A stretch of DNA of 64,000 bases from Acanthopleura granulata (Eukaryota; Mollusca; Polyplacophora; Chitonida; Chitonidae): the NCBI GenBank assembly GCA_016165875.1, contig JABBOT010000005.1, forward strand, positions 4,993,186 to 5,057,185, read 5' to 3'. The notes beneath the pieces were generated by a model. It had not been told where the DNA came from and searched no databases. It worked only from the letters and a program-made list of their open reading frames with translations. A program made the translations under genes and the position numbers. Positions 13,979 to 27,281 of the stretch are shown in pieces; the first letter of the stretch is position 1, and each line of letters opens with the position of its first letter.

Positions 13979-14322
13979 TATGAGGCATGCATATCTGGGG
14001 GTTCATAGAGGCCATGAGGCATGCATATCTAGGGGTTCATAGAGGCCATGAGGCATGCATATCTGGGGGTTCATAGAGGCCATGAGGCATGCATATCTAG
14101 GGGTTCATAGAGGCCATGAGGCATTCATAACTGGGGGTTCACAGAGGCCATGAGGCATGCATATCTGGGGGTTCACAGAGCCCATGAGGCATGCATATCT
14201 GGGGCTTCATAGAGGCCATGAGGCATTCATATCTGGGGGTTCACAGAGGCCATGAGGCATGCATATTTGGGGGTTTATAGAGGCCATGAGGCATGCATAT
14301 CTGGCAGTTCATAGAGGCCATA
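13979..14322. repeat. 34-bp minisatellite, about 10 copies
   Basis: The unit is ATGAGGCATGCATATCTGG then GGGTTCATAGAGGCC. Substitutions include GCATTCATA for GCATGCATA and CACAGAG for CATAGAG. The GCATGC core of each unit is self-complementary. Confidence 0.92.
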
Positions 14323-14963
14323 GTTTCATGCCATACCTGCAGAGAGAACACCTCCCCGTGGTGCAACAATTGTTTGGAATTTTTGTTTGATTATACACCA
14401 TTTTACATCGGTAATGAGAGTGTTTCATTGTAGTCAGTGGCAAGCCCGACCAATGTTGATATATTTATGTTGCAGCCTGAGTGGATTGCCATGTTGTCAA
14501 AGACATGATGACATGATGCTGATCCCAGTAATACGTAATTAAAGGATGCACAGTTTACTTGTCCTTCTACACCCTGCACCACGCGAGATGATATACAAAT
14601 AGCACATGCTGTGAGACTGTCTCGGAGAAATTGTGAGCTTGAGAGAAATGATGTTCAGCAGGTGTGGGGCACGAGTTGAACATCACTTGTCGAGAGCTCA
14701 CAATTTCCCATGCACAATATGTTTTATTATACAGAAAGAAAGCTGAAGAAAAAGGAAAAGATATGGCCTGCTCTAGTGAAACCCTAAACTGCTGGACTTC
14801 TATGCTGTTGCTAGCTGAGAAAGTCATCGTCCAACTGTTTACTTCATCTGCAGGTGGAGGTTAGAGAACAGACCAAGGGAGATAAACTTTTCAAATAAGC
14901 GCACAAGATCGTTGGCTATTGGCTCGTGATCATGTCAGATGCCTGGAGAGTCATCGCCAATGA

Positions 14964-15221
14964 CGAGTATCAGAAAATGATGGTAACCAGGATATAGTCC
15001 TGGGAACGAGACAGAGCGACACCTGTCGGCGGATGGCAGCGGACGAGCTGAACGTCAGTCCCACAGATCTATCCTCGCCACACTTTGAGAAAAATCTTGT
15101 GAACAAGAAGAAAGTGATTAAGATGTTGATCGTGGTTGTTCTGGAGTGCTTCACGTGTTGGGCGCCATTGTTCTCTACGAACGCGCGGTGCTGTGCGGAA
15201 TATCGTGTGACCGTGAACTGA
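14964..15221 (+). pseudogene. Cholecystokinin/gastrin (sulfakinin) receptor-like GPCR fragment, intracellular loop 3 to TM6
   Basis: The open frame from 14964 to the TGA at 15221 reads through a polar loop into N-K-K-KVIKMLIVVVL-ECFT-CWAP-LFSTNA. This layout (KK-R/K-VI-R/K-MLIV, CWxP, then FSxNA) is that of TM6 in cholecystokinin/gastrin-type receptors, known from vertebrate CCK receptors and protostome sulfakinin receptors. The recognisable part is about 35-40 residues. After STNA the match fails: the Trp expected next is Arg (CGG for TGG), followed by CCAEYRVTVN and a stop. The aromatic residue expected at 6.44 is Cys. No TM7, no NPxxY and no good GT donor follow. Possible acceptors upstream are CAG at 14971..14973 and 14988..14990. 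It may be a decayed gene copy, or a true exon with an unusual 3' end. The fragment is only ~260 bp, so family is inferred from one helix. Confidence 0.6.
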
Positions 15222-16028
15222 CCTATGGAAACCAAGTATTAGCCTGTGAGATATAATAATACCAATTAAGGTTACCAATTTCGACAAGGTGACTATGGAT
15301 TGAGCCTTATGAATTCTGTTAACCTTTAATAAAACACAAGCACTGTGCCTAACCTAAAGCTGACCTTTTTTCAAGCTTGACAAGCTTTCAAACTTAAGTT
15401 TTGGCATCAAAATAATCATTTTACAGCTTTTTGTGTGCACTTTTACAGGCCCAACTTTAAAAAACACAGTTATTAAGTATTGTTACATCATATCATGAGA
15501 TATGATTGGTCTGTTTTGGAATGTTATGGAGATGCTAAAATCCAGACCCTGAAGATGCTGCTTCATGTAAATTTACCTAGAAACCTAAGTGCAAAAAATG
15601 TGTCAGGTTATATTAGCTCAATTTTGTCATATGGCTCAAGAAAATTAATATTAAGTCATTCATTTCATGAAAGTATTAAATAGCCATTGGGAATACACTG
15701 CAAATCATGATACCATTTGCTCAGCTTCTTTCTGACGTAGACGTTGAAGATACACGATTGAAAGTAAACGTTTTAACCAATGAACTCACATGCTATTTAT
15801 CATTATGAATCAGAAAGCTTTTATAATAAGGCAAAGGCTACAGGTGTATGCTAGCTTTTAAACTACTGACAGGCACTCTCCAAATATTTTATTCCTAATC
15901 AGGAATGAGTAACCAAACATGACAAATTAAAGATTCCTTCTCCATACAACCTTAAAACAGCAATATTTTATCATTTAATTGTTTTGTTTTAAATGCATCT
16001 TACATGACAAATTACAAATGGAGGTGAG

Positions 16029-16106
16029 AGGGTAATGGATTTGTCGTAATACAGAGGGTAATGGATTTGCTGTAATATAGAGGGTAATGGATTTGCTGTA
16101 ATATAG
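16029..16106. repeat. 26-bp tandem repeat, 3 copies
   Basis: AGGGTAATGGATTTG then CTGTAATATAG begins at 16029, 16055 and 16081, with two differences in the first copy. Confidence 0.85.
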
Positions 16107-16642
16107 AATAACCAAACGCGACCCATGGTACTTTCTCACAAATCGGAAGTTGTAAAATTGATGGGATCTCCGGCAAAACAATGTATAATAATACACCTCA
16201 TGAATAAAGAGATGTTCTGGTGCCTTTAACAACTGACAGCGGCAACTTATTTTCCTCAGGAAAGGTATTGCTGTATAGTCATATTAACTACTGACCATAA
16301 TTTTATGATATATGCATGGTAATGGGATAGGTTTCCGAATAACCCATCACATCAGCTGGGACAATCAAGGCACACATGGAAACGCTTAAATTCCTCTCTT
16401 TATTCCCTGGCTATAAACACACATCAATATTAGACAATATCTCTGACAGTAGTCACGTCAACAATCATGGTTAATATGTGTATGGCACTATGTCTTGTGG
16501 CAGATTCGTGACAAAATGCAGGTGTGATAATGACTAATCTGGTATTAGATACCTATTGATGATTTCCATGCAGGTGCGGCCAACAACAATCTCAGAACCT
16601 GCTCAACTCCGGATCACACATGCATCCAAATCTAAGCCTTAA

Positions 16643-17079
16643 TTTAAGGGAAAGACTTTGTAAAAATGAACTTAGGATGAGTGAAAAGGCCATGAAAAAC
16701 TGTGTCTGAAAATACCTTCACTGAATTTTGTAGATTTTTTTTCACCAAAAAAAAACGCAGTCAAATGTTCTGATGATATGTTGGGTTATATGGACCATAT
16801 TGACAATGTGGTCCACCAGTGTCGTCACGCTGACTTTTCTATGGCATTAAAGCAGAAATTTAATGTCATATTAACATTTCAATACACAGACAAACATTAC
16901 AGGAGTACTCTTCACAAGAACAATATTCAGAGTTGAACACACAGGTGCACAGAAAGGTGTGTGTACGTCACTGGTGAACCACGTTGTCAACATGGTCCAT
17001 AAAACCCACCAAAAACCCTTTAGTTTTTAATGTTGTTTCATTCACCCTAAGTTCATTTTTACAAGGTCTTTCCTTTAAA
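16643..17079. mobile_element. Foldback (long-TIR) element, copy A
   Basis: The left end TTTAAGGGAAAGACTTTGT then AAAAATGAACTTAGG and the right end CCTAAGTTCATTTTT then ACAAGGTCTTTCCTTTAAA are near-perfect reverse complements over ~40 bp. A second inverted pair lies inside: ATATGGACCATATTGACAATGTGG against CCACGTTGTCAACATGG. The ends are framed by TTTAA/TTAAA. It is non-coding and about 437 bp long. Confidence 0.75.
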
Positions 17080-18454
17080 CAACTGTATCTATGGTGGGCG
17101 GGAAGTAGGAGAGGGGAGCGGTTACAAATACACTTGCACAGAAATAATAGAAGGCATAACAATGGAATACCATCAGATTCTTGACTCAAGTCTAACAAGT
17201 CTCTCACCGCCATTGCTCCTATTGTCATCGTCGATTAACATGTACCTGGGTGACTGATAAAAGGCATTCAGAGAACCCCACCAGCAGGCCTGATAATTGG
17301 CTGCAGTCAACTAGACAATGCAATCAGAATAAAGATAAAAGCACAAAGATTGCAGAGCACTGGTCTTTGATATATTATAAGGTTCTAAATCTTTGCAATG
17401 GTAAAAGATGTGACTGAGGGGAGTTTGCACAAACTTGCTGCATTGGAAATTTGAAATGCAAAATTGCACATTGCGTTTGGCAATAGGTGTACTAAGGATG
17501 GCAACTGCAACCTTGTAAATGGCTACACAAATGTAGTGAAAAAAAAAAACTCGCCACTGAGGGGGCATAGAATGCAAACTCACTGGAGTGGTCTTTGATA
17601 TGTAAATAACTATGCACGATTGGCTATCCCTGTTCAATGGGTACCACTGCAATCCTGTGGTTGGCTAAGCCAATACTCACCTGACATCTGCTACTCCATC
17701 ACAGTATATGAAGGCACATGCATTGGCCGTTGTCATAGGCTCCTAGTACTAATACAGATGTGGAAAGCTTTTTACAGATAACATGCATATCAGAGAAAAT
17801 GAAGTCCAAAATCTAGGTAAACTTTGTGCTACAAATATCTGGTAAAGTGGCAAGAGAGACAATAAGCTGTTCTAGATAGGCCTGTGCACAAGAATCTGTA
17901 GCTCTACAAGAAAGGCTTTTAAAAATGTCTTTTTACAGGAGAACAGAGTGAATTTTTCTTAGCCCACAAAACAGAAAAATGAAGACTGGGTCAAGAGGAG
18001 GAGAACATGAAATCACAAACTCAGTCATGTCAGTTTGCTTTTGGGTTAAAGCGGTACTGTACTTATATTGGATGTCTGTACAAACACCAACTACATGTAT
18101 AAAGGGGTTAAAAACATGATCTATAAAGATAGCTAACAGACTTAACCCTGCAGACAATTCCACCCGACAGCTGATCAGTCACATGGGAAAAACTTTTAAG
18201 TAGATTTGTCCTGATCTAAATGCACCATTTCATTTGAAGGCTCTCAAACATAACATAAACAGTATTACAAGATAATTCACCAGATGTGGCAAAAATTTTA
18301 TACCCCAAGTGGATCAAGGTAACTTTTGATAAAGCCTGACATATCACAACTCTGGCATAATCACGGATGTATACTGTGACAAGCTGGGTGCAAAATGAAT
18401 GACATTTTTCAACGTTTATTTTCCGACTATTTACACATATATAAACCCAGTCTC

Positions 18455-18691
18455 GGCCATCCTTAAAAATATGTTCATTGGGCATAATTCGAGCCAATCC
18501 TCCAAAAGAAGGCTCACTCGAGAGTTTTAACTGACAAAAGTTTTTTACTGATTTTCCTCTCCATGTTACTTCTTCTAAAATCCCTATCTTTTTCAAAAGC
18601 CAGAATATGAAAAAAAAAATCCACACCAACCAATCCTAATTTTTCTCATGGGGTCGGGTTACGCCCAACAAACAGTTTTTTAAGGATGGCC
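18455..18691 (+). mobile_element. MITE-like element, copy 1 (GGCCATCCTTAAAAA termini)
   Basis: A 237-bp AT-rich element begins GGCCATCCTTAAAAATATG and ends TTTTTTAAGGATGGCC, giving imperfect terminal inverted repeats of about 20 bp. The interior includes CATTGGGCATAA near the left end and GGGTCGGGTTACGCCC near the right. The 137-codon minus-strand ORF across it is a by-product. It carries no transposase. Confidence 0.75.
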
Positions 18692-19168
18692 CCATGTTTT
18701 GTCGAATAACCTAATCTAATGTTCAGATCTCTATTTGTTGTATAAATTATTCATGCTCTTCTGATTTTCTAAATTGCACATAAATGATGCCTCCATTGTC
18801 AGGCTGCTGCTCACAAGCAGGTGTTTCAGACAATCACAGCCAAGCCTTCACTTCCATGGACAACAGCAAAGGCAATTTAGTTCTGCATAAAACGGCTAAC
18901 TTCTATTTTACCAGTATCATTAAAATGTCTGAAATTCCATAAATTTTGCAGGTGCAAGCTGGAAGCACTTTCTTTGGACATATAAAACATGTCCAAACAT
19001 AACAACAGCATCTGCGTGCACGATTGCAGGAAATGAATTAATTCTGCAAAATCTAATCCAGCCGTTGTTAGAGTTGGGCTATTTGCAAAGACAAGTTGAC
19101 AATGCTCAAGACTTCTTCTTAGAGTGCAATGAAACATCTTTGTTCAAAATGGTAGGTCTACCACGTTA

Positions 19169-19417
19169 GGCCATCCTTAAAAAAACTGTTTGTTTGGGAG
19201 TAAACGACCCCATGAGAAAAAATAAGGTCAGTCAGTCCATAGGGGATTTTTTTTTTTCATTCTGGCTCTTGGAAAAGATAAGGATTTCAAAAAAATCTAC
19301 ATGGAGAGACATTTTATGAAACTTTTATCAAAATACCAAAAAAAAAGCTTTTCAGTAGGGCTGTTTTTAGGGGGTTAGTTGGGTTATGCCCCAAAGAACA
19401 TATTTTCGAGGATGGCC
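19169..19417 (-). mobile_element. MITE-like element, copy 2, inverted relative to copy 1
   Basis: It begins GGCCATCCTTAAAAAAACTG and ends TTTTCGAGGATGGCC. The left half (TTTGTTTGGGAGTAA, GACCCCATGAGAAAAA) is the reverse complement of the right half of copy 1, and the right end matches copy 1's left end. The flanks are TTA on the left and TAA on the right, so TA is a possible target duplication. Confidence 0.75.
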
Positions 19418-22400
19418 TAAGGAGCAAAATGTTTGCTAGCTGACAAACACTGGAAGACATTCAAAAGTTCAGCTGGTTTGAGACAACATATCAGACAAAT
19501 ACATACAAATGCTAAATAACATCAAAAACCAATCCACAAAAAGAAAGCATAGCAATTCAACACAAAAGCCTTCTGTTGGGTATACACTGAAGATTTGTTA
19601 TTATCAATGCTTGCTTGGGCACTCGACCTATAGTGATGCCCAAACCCTATATAAACACAGCAATAAGACATGTTCAAAGTTGGCCTAGATCGTCCCACCT
19701 GCCCGAATCAGGTTAGGACAATTAAATGTGGAAGATCATTGTGACAAGTCCACAGGAACACTGGATTGCACATGAATCTGTGCCAGCTTATTAGGGCTCG
19801 ATCAAAAATGACAGTATGGCACTTCACGAATAACCAGAAACTGGACATAGCCGATAAATACCATACAGTTTAACCAAGCCATTCACATCCAGCCTTAATT
19901 GTTTATTAATCAGTGTAACGAGTTGGCAGGCCAATCAATTAACCGAGGACTAGTCTCTGATGAACTGTGAATCTGGCTGCCCTGTACCTGAATTAGCCTG
20001 AAGAGATTTGTTAAAGTGTGTCATTAACGTTGGTCTGGATTGTCACTGACTCTCAGACTTGCAGGTACAATACCAGGAATTAGTGGGCAAGGTAATCAAA
20101 TACCTTCAGGAAGGCATTATTTACACTGAAAAGACAGTGCCTGGAATGGATGAACGCTGATGGACTATGGTTCTACAAAGTCATGTGCTGAAAAAAAAAA
20201 TTCCAAGGGTTCTAGCTTGGACTATTAAACAATTTATACCAGACGTATCCTGTACTCACATACTTGCCCTTTTATGGAAATGTATGAGTTCAGACGAATG
20301 CGGTATTGTATGGATGCTAGTTATGAGCAATATTTCCGTCGATATAGGGCACTAATTGCCAATCTTGCATGTCTCTGATATTCAGTTATCCCTGGCACAA
20401 ACACATGGCAGAAAGGGAAACTCTGTGATGAACAAGCAAAGGGGCACAATAAAATTAGTTTGCTCTGAGACAATACAGATCCCTCATGCCAAGATTGATC
20501 CACTCTACCCTGATCGCTGTTCACTCTCAAGGCTGTTAGCAAAGTATAGTGTTCTCAGGGTGTCAAAACTGCTTTTGGAAACAACTTTTTTTAATAAAGA
20601 AGTGCACTGTAACTTGTTGGCACGAAATGGTTACATATTTGCTAAGGTGTATGCAAAACTCTGTATTAAAGAAGAAGATTAATCTATGAGTAAAAAATTA
20701 GTGAGTATGGCATTATAAAGAACTCTGTACATGTACATGGTCTGATTAACTGTTCCTTCAACACAGCATTATTTACACAAATGTTTCAGGGAATATGCAT
20801 TCCCACTTAAGGAAACAGATCACAAATTGAAGTTTCCGATTACACTTAATGTAATAAACCTGCTGTTTTCTCTCTTGAAGTGGGTATTATGCCGCAAATG
20901 AAGGCACTTGGAATGACAGCTGCTGGTCATCCAAGTGTGCAGCCATTTAAAAACAGATGTAGTGAAAGTGAGGACTTAAAAACTTTTCAAAAACCTGGCC
21001 AAAAAAAAACAAGGGCTGATTAGATTGACATGCAAATCATCTCCGCCACTGTTTCTCTCACTGACCAGTGGACAAATCCAAAGTCCTTCTTAAAAGCAGC
21101 TGTGAAGCCAAAAACTAGGTCTACGCAAACCTGTTTCCATTGTTCCCGGCAATTTCGCATTGTCTAGCTGCCGGCTGATTCTGTTTAGTCCAATCACAGG
21201 AAGATTATTCCCTCCACGTCCGTCTGTTTGCGTCGAAACATCGGCCACAGCCAGACAACCGACAACTTAATTAATCCCTCTCACGAGCTCATGTGTCAAA
21301 ACTTTGCCTCCAGCATCCTACAAGTTTTTGTTGGCTTCATGCAAATCAGGGGTGATACTGTGAGGGCTCCTGGCATGTTTATGTAGGGGATAAACTCACT
21401 GCATGTTTATGAAGGTGATAAACAATGCCACAGGACACTGGACAGCCAGATACAAGTATTCCTTAAATCATGCCTATCAGAGAAACTGAGTATAATATTT
21501 AGCACAGCATGATGAACAGCATTAGATTCTACACCAGAGCATTTAACACAAGAAACGGAATGCATTCTACTGGTACATTATACGTCACCACATCAGTTGC
21601 TTCATGTGATATTTATATATATATTTATTTCATTGCTGCTTTCAAGAATTTTTCACAATTCTAACGGAATGGGCAGAATAAAACGCTCTCTTTTTTTACG
21701 ACAAACTTTCCCAGGCGTGTCAATCCCCTAGATCTGTCCACCGTTATGGTGAACGACACATGGTGTTGAATAAACGTACAGTAAGGTTAAGCAATTGTCC
21801 ACATCAAATCTTAAACTCATTTACAGTTGCGTCTACCTCTCTGTAACAATACCAGGTTTCTTAAAATAGTGATTTGCATTTTATGTCAAGTATTATCAAT
21901 GTACATTCCAATCACTAATCAAATAAATATATAAATAAACAGAATACATTCCAAACAACTTCTTAATCAGGTCCACTAGAATGCCTTACAGCTTGAGTTA
22001 CAATATGTTTAACACATTAAAAATTAGCTTGTAAAAACCACTTCTATGATGCCAACTGGGCTTTATTCCTCTTTGCGCCAGTAGGACACATAACTGAACT
22101 GAACATGCAGAGAGTTTAAACAGCATACAGGCCAGTCTTCATTATGGTACATGGCCTAAAACTTGACACATGATGAAGTCTGACATTTTGTCTGTCTGTA
22201 AGTGTTATGGATCTCAGAATAGGTGCATAAGGTTTGTGTTCTAAGTATAGGATGATATCCTTTCTGCTCCACAAGCAATATTTTATTACACTATAACCTC
22301 TAAAACTGCAATTTTGGGGCCTGGATTTTATAGGTGACTTTTTACCATAGGTTATCCACTGAAATCTTGCAGCACCTATCTTCAGTCACATATTGTTCCT

Positions 22401-25029
22401 CGAAATCCATGCAGTGTGATCATGTGGCCAATTCGGCAGTGGACTCTTTAAGACAGATACTCTTATTGGTCCCCATCATTCCTTCATTCTAGCACTTCAT
22501 GTAGTGCATGGCTGAAATATGCTGTGTACTGGAGCTGACCTCCAATTACCCACCAAAACTGCCACAGTCGACCCAAGGTCAAAGAGGTGAAGCGATGATC
22601 TCTGGTATGGAGAGAATAGTCAAAAAACACCCAAAAACTCAAAATCCAGAACATAACGTAATCACTCTGACAATCTGGCAGTTTTTGCTTCAACAGTTTC
22701 AATGATACTTCAACCTAACATCAGGTCAGTTTTGGTTCAGTAGTTTGAGTAACACTGGCTGCAAATATTGATAATTATTTTCCATATCATAGCCATGTGA
22801 CGTCCAACAGAGCCAGAGAAGAGCATGTCCACAAAATCTAATCAATCAGAGCAGAATCCAATCAATTTCGATTAGATTCGGTTCATTTGTTCTAATTATA
22901 GTACTAGTTGCTGAATCTTTGTCAGAAAGGGCAAATGACAATAAAATTTCATCAGATGAAGCTGTTCTCTCTCTGTCTAACCTTACAGGATAAACAACAC
23001 AAGTTGATCACTGTGATCGAATCGGACATGTACCCACACATGGTTGAGGCAGTGGTTCATAACCAGTCAGAATAAAGGTAACCTGATATACAGGTTACGG
23101 AAATTACCATAAATTAACACTATGACTGAATCACAAAACAACAGTTTGTGAAAATTTGACGTCAGTTTTCACAGATATAATGACACTATAACAACTGAAC
23201 TGATCATGTATCAGCAGGTTTCAGTTTTGAAAACTGAAACAGGAAATGTACCCCAACCTTTCCTCGGGTATAATGAAAACTTGTCAAACTGCATGTATGT
23301 ACTCTGGATCTAGTTCTGTATGCCCTTCTGACATGTCAAACACACACTGTTATGTATCATATAAGTGTTTGTATGTCCTCTCTAGCAATCTCGTCCAAGG
23401 AATACCTCTAAGTACAGCACAGGATAAGCTTTGGGCAAGCAATGAGCTTGCATGTTCCTGCTGGATTGATTCTGACTAACCATCAGCACCACTGTCAGAA
23501 CTGTCAGAATTTTGGACCTGGCTCTCTTTCCATGGATAATTAACAACCTGTACAGTAAAACGGTGTAACAGGTTTTCAGTGTCCTTCAGTTTCAGCTGGA
23601 GAATCTTCCAAGTACACATTACTTAATGACTATGATCTTTAATGAAAACTAGATAATATTTACATACATGTATATATGTACATCTAAGTGTACAACAGAG
23701 AAGTTCTACTTCTTAATGTGCCAGAAGTGTGTATCTGTAAAAATCCCAAAATTCTGTCACTTCATTTTGGTAACGTGTTGTAACTTCTTAAAGTGCCATA
23801 TACATGTGCTGAGGTAACCGAAAGATTCACGCCCTAATTAAGGCTTAGCACTGCACCCATTTGTACAATATGCCTCTCCATAATCTCTCACCCCACCAAT
23901 TCCCACTTTACACTTGATACCATGATCTGTGACATGACTGGCGATGTACAAAAAGGCCGGGTTTACAAGGTGAACGTGATATGTGCACCTGGGTAGCTGC
24001 GAGTTATACACCAGTGATCACAAGCGCAAGATTGTTCTCAGTAATAGCTCGATTATGTTGCCCTTCTTAAGGGTTCACTGGTAAGATCCTTGACAGGCAG
24101 CCAATAGCATGACATTAGAAAATTTGCCGCGATTAGCAAGTCGCCCTTCGCCACACTCTGCGTTAATAACTGATCGTCAGCAGACCCACAAGACTGACAT
24201 GTCTCATAGATTCTAATGTACGGAGTTGATTGGGACATTAGGCCCATATGAGTTTCTCTAAAGACAGGTGTTCCCAAGGGCATGTCTCTTTTATCAGAAT
24301 GACGGACAATTTACCAAGTCCATTCCCCGAATTTTTGGCTGGGATGTTGGTCAAAGGCTGAGATGTGATCCTTGTAACGAGGCTCATACAAATAAATGGT
24401 GAAACTGGCACCAGAACTGGGGTGTTAAGACCGAAGATAAATGACCAGCAGTTAGTGGGGATATGAAGGTGGCAGTATAACGGCCGTTGGTAAAACTAAG
24501 CAAAACGAAAACAGCATAACAAACCCAAAGGCAGTATTTAATGCATCCTTTACATATAATATAAAAATTCATGTATTATTTCATTACACTCTTTAAATAC
24601 CACCTTTGTCAAAACCTTTAAAGATCTTCAGATCAAGATGAACATTAGAACTGCATTTTTCGGTTTTGTGAGTCTTTCAAGCAACATTCTATGACATTAC
24701 ATTTTCTCCATGGGTCCTCAGAAATTAATTGCAACAAAACTGTACCCCAAGAAGGTCTTTAATTTTAATGTAACACTATAGCTGTTAGGAACAGCGATGC
24801 CAGGGTTCAAGCCAGTAGGTCCATATGTGCATACGTTAAACGTTCCTTTCATAAAATCGGTGCATATGCAGTAGATGTACAGCCCTTTGCACTGCCAGAT
24901 TTTCAGATTTACCTCTGTTACAGTTTTCATTTATGTTACCTGCAAATATGGGGGAAATTATGCTTTTGTGGATTTTGATCACAATTTGTGACAAAAGTAT
25001 GCATCACAGGAAAAAAATAAGACCAGATT
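19418..25029. other. No gene recognised
   Basis: Unique AT-rich sequence. Patches at about 19900..20060, 21120..21320 and 23830..24300 look less AT-rich and more complex than their surroundings, which could reflect conserved non-coding elements. Nothing more can be said from one sequence. Confidence 0.45.
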
Positions 25030-26003
25030 CCTGATCAAGACGTCAAACTACATCAGAAAGCAGGTTAAGAAGGCTCAAATTAAAAATTTTTGTTTTCACA
25101 TGAAATCCCTTTCGGTTTCAGTTAGTTGTTCACACGTTGCATTCTTTTTCTGCCCAAATAATGTAGAGGCAATAGTTGTATCATATGCAAAATTTCAGGT
25201 CAATCGGACTTTGGGTTCTGAAGAAAATGGCTCTCAAAAATCAACCCAATATGGCGGCTAGGTCACGTGATTGAGGACACCCAAACTTTCAGTCACCAAA
25301 GACAGTCCCCTGGTCACCCTGCTTAAATATCATGCATTTCTGCCTTGCCATTTTAGCCAAAGAAATTTTTCAATTTTGAAACTTGCGCCGAAAATGGCGA
25401 CTATTTTCGATTTGCAGACGTCATTTCCAGTTATGTAAAATTTGTTTCCATGCCTTGGGATGATGTTAGGCCTTCAGACTAGCATCATTGGTTATGAACA
25501 TATACCCACTCCACATTTTAATGGCGTCACTTCCCGTTTTCAAAAATTTGCCTATCTGTATCAGGTAGCACTATTTGGAGGACATCATCTCTACAAGTGT
25601 AGGAATTATTAGTGAAAAACAAACTCTTCAGTCACATGACATATTCAATAGCAAGCTTGTACAATTTCAATGAAGAAAGTTCCCATTATCATCCTGGGCT
25701 TATGTAGGCTTTGTGCAACTGCAGTTAAAATTATAGTTCAATCGCACCAGCCGTTCTGGAGAAGAAGATGTTTAAAGCCTTTCATCAAAATCCAATATGG
25801 CTGCCAAGTCACAATATCAAAGTTTCCAAAACTTTAGGTACAAAACTTCAGGTCTGCAACTAAAACATGCCGAATTTTCATAACTGTGCCAGTTTCATAA
25901 CATGCCATTTTCTCTTAAAACACAAGACAAAAATGCCAAGGATAATAATAATCCAAACAAAAGTAATAGGGATTTAAGCCTGAATAGCTTGGACCCCTAA
26001 AAA
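25030..26003. repeat. Diverged ~537-bp tandem duplication ending in a hairpin; unclassified dispersed element
   Basis: GGTCAATCGGACT..GTTCTGAAGAA, then CCAATATGGCGGCTAGGTCAC at about 25200..25270, corresponds to GTTCAATCGCACC..GTTCTGGAGAAG, then CCAATATGGCTGCCAAGTCAC at about 25733..25813. The right edge AATAGGGATTTAAGC and GCTTGGACCCCTAA can fold. The wording of these blocks is like repeats common in marine invertebrates. No coding region is visible. Confidence 0.5.
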
Positions 26004-27242
26004 AAAATACGATTTTTGTCTAGTACAAACTATAAAAAGCGCAGTCAAAAAACACAGCTTACAAGCACATATATACATCATGCAGATTGCACACCTTCAA
26101 AAAAAACTGCCAAATTTTCAAAATACAGTTTCCAATTCTCTGTAGGCTATACCCTTACGCTTAGTAACATGTCTTATGGAAACAATATTCAGAGTTCTAA
26201 TGGTGCTGAAAAGCATTTGTTCCAAATTTACATGAAGGAATTAAAAACACACATGTAGGTGACTGTGTGTAGTGTGGGGGAAATGGCACAACTGTCATTT
26301 CCAGGAAGCCACACAGGATGAAGCCCACTGCTGAACGATATCACTCTGAGCCTTTATTTCCCCTCAAAAAACAAGGTTGCCCAGACCTGCTGTGAAAATG
26401 ACGTGGCCAGGTACAGAACGCAGAGATTGATTCTATCTGGAACAATTGTGTCCACATGCATTTCCTGCCGTGTTTTCATAACTGTCCATCGAACTTGCAT
26501 GCAGAAGGCATCAGAGGTTTGTATGTAACTGTGCATCAGTGGGGTTTTTTTGTTCATATACTTGGAATTTTACAAAAGGTAAAGAGTTTTCAATGCCATA
26601 TGTACTCAAGACTTCAAAAGAAAAAGGCCTCATGCTAGCAGCCAAGATAACAACAGTCTGGATTTGCCTATGCAGGAGCCATGCGCAGAATGAAAAAACA
26701 ACAGTCTGCTAGGATACTTGGCAAGTCAACTGCGGGCTTGCTACACATGAACATCAATATGTGCACGATCAACTGTCGTCAATTAAATCCAACCTATCTT
26801 GTTATTAGACAGTGATACATCAAAGGCTATGCCTTCCTAAATGCCAGACTCGCGATCAAGACGCAGTGTACTATTTGGGTTCACTTGGTCTGCTCTTTCT
26901 GTCATCTGAACTTTTACTAATTCAGCTTCCAATTTATGAACCACAAAAACACATATCCTATTACCCATGGTAATAAGGCTTGACGCTGGTCACAGACAAC
27001 CATCTTGTACGACCAGGAAACACACTAGTTATACTTGGACAGATACCAATTACGGAAGGCCAAGGCTATGATACTATAGAAGCAGTGCACTTTGTTATAC
27101 TCTTCAATCATAAAGAGCCTCAATACAATTATGTGACTTAATAATGTTACACAGCACAAACCTGAAACATAGACAACATGTCACTTAAGAGAAAACGGAC
27201 ACACAATATTGTCACTCACCGAGGGCAGTGGTTTACCCTATG

Positions 27243-27281
<39 letters not shown>

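Noticed and set aside
17311..17652. 113-codon minus-strand ORF
   Set aside because: Includes a poly-Phe stretch from an A-run, with no domain or splice signals that make sense of it.
18216..18629. 137-codon minus-strand ORF
   Set aside because: Half of it lies in MITE copy 1, and the rest shows no coding features.
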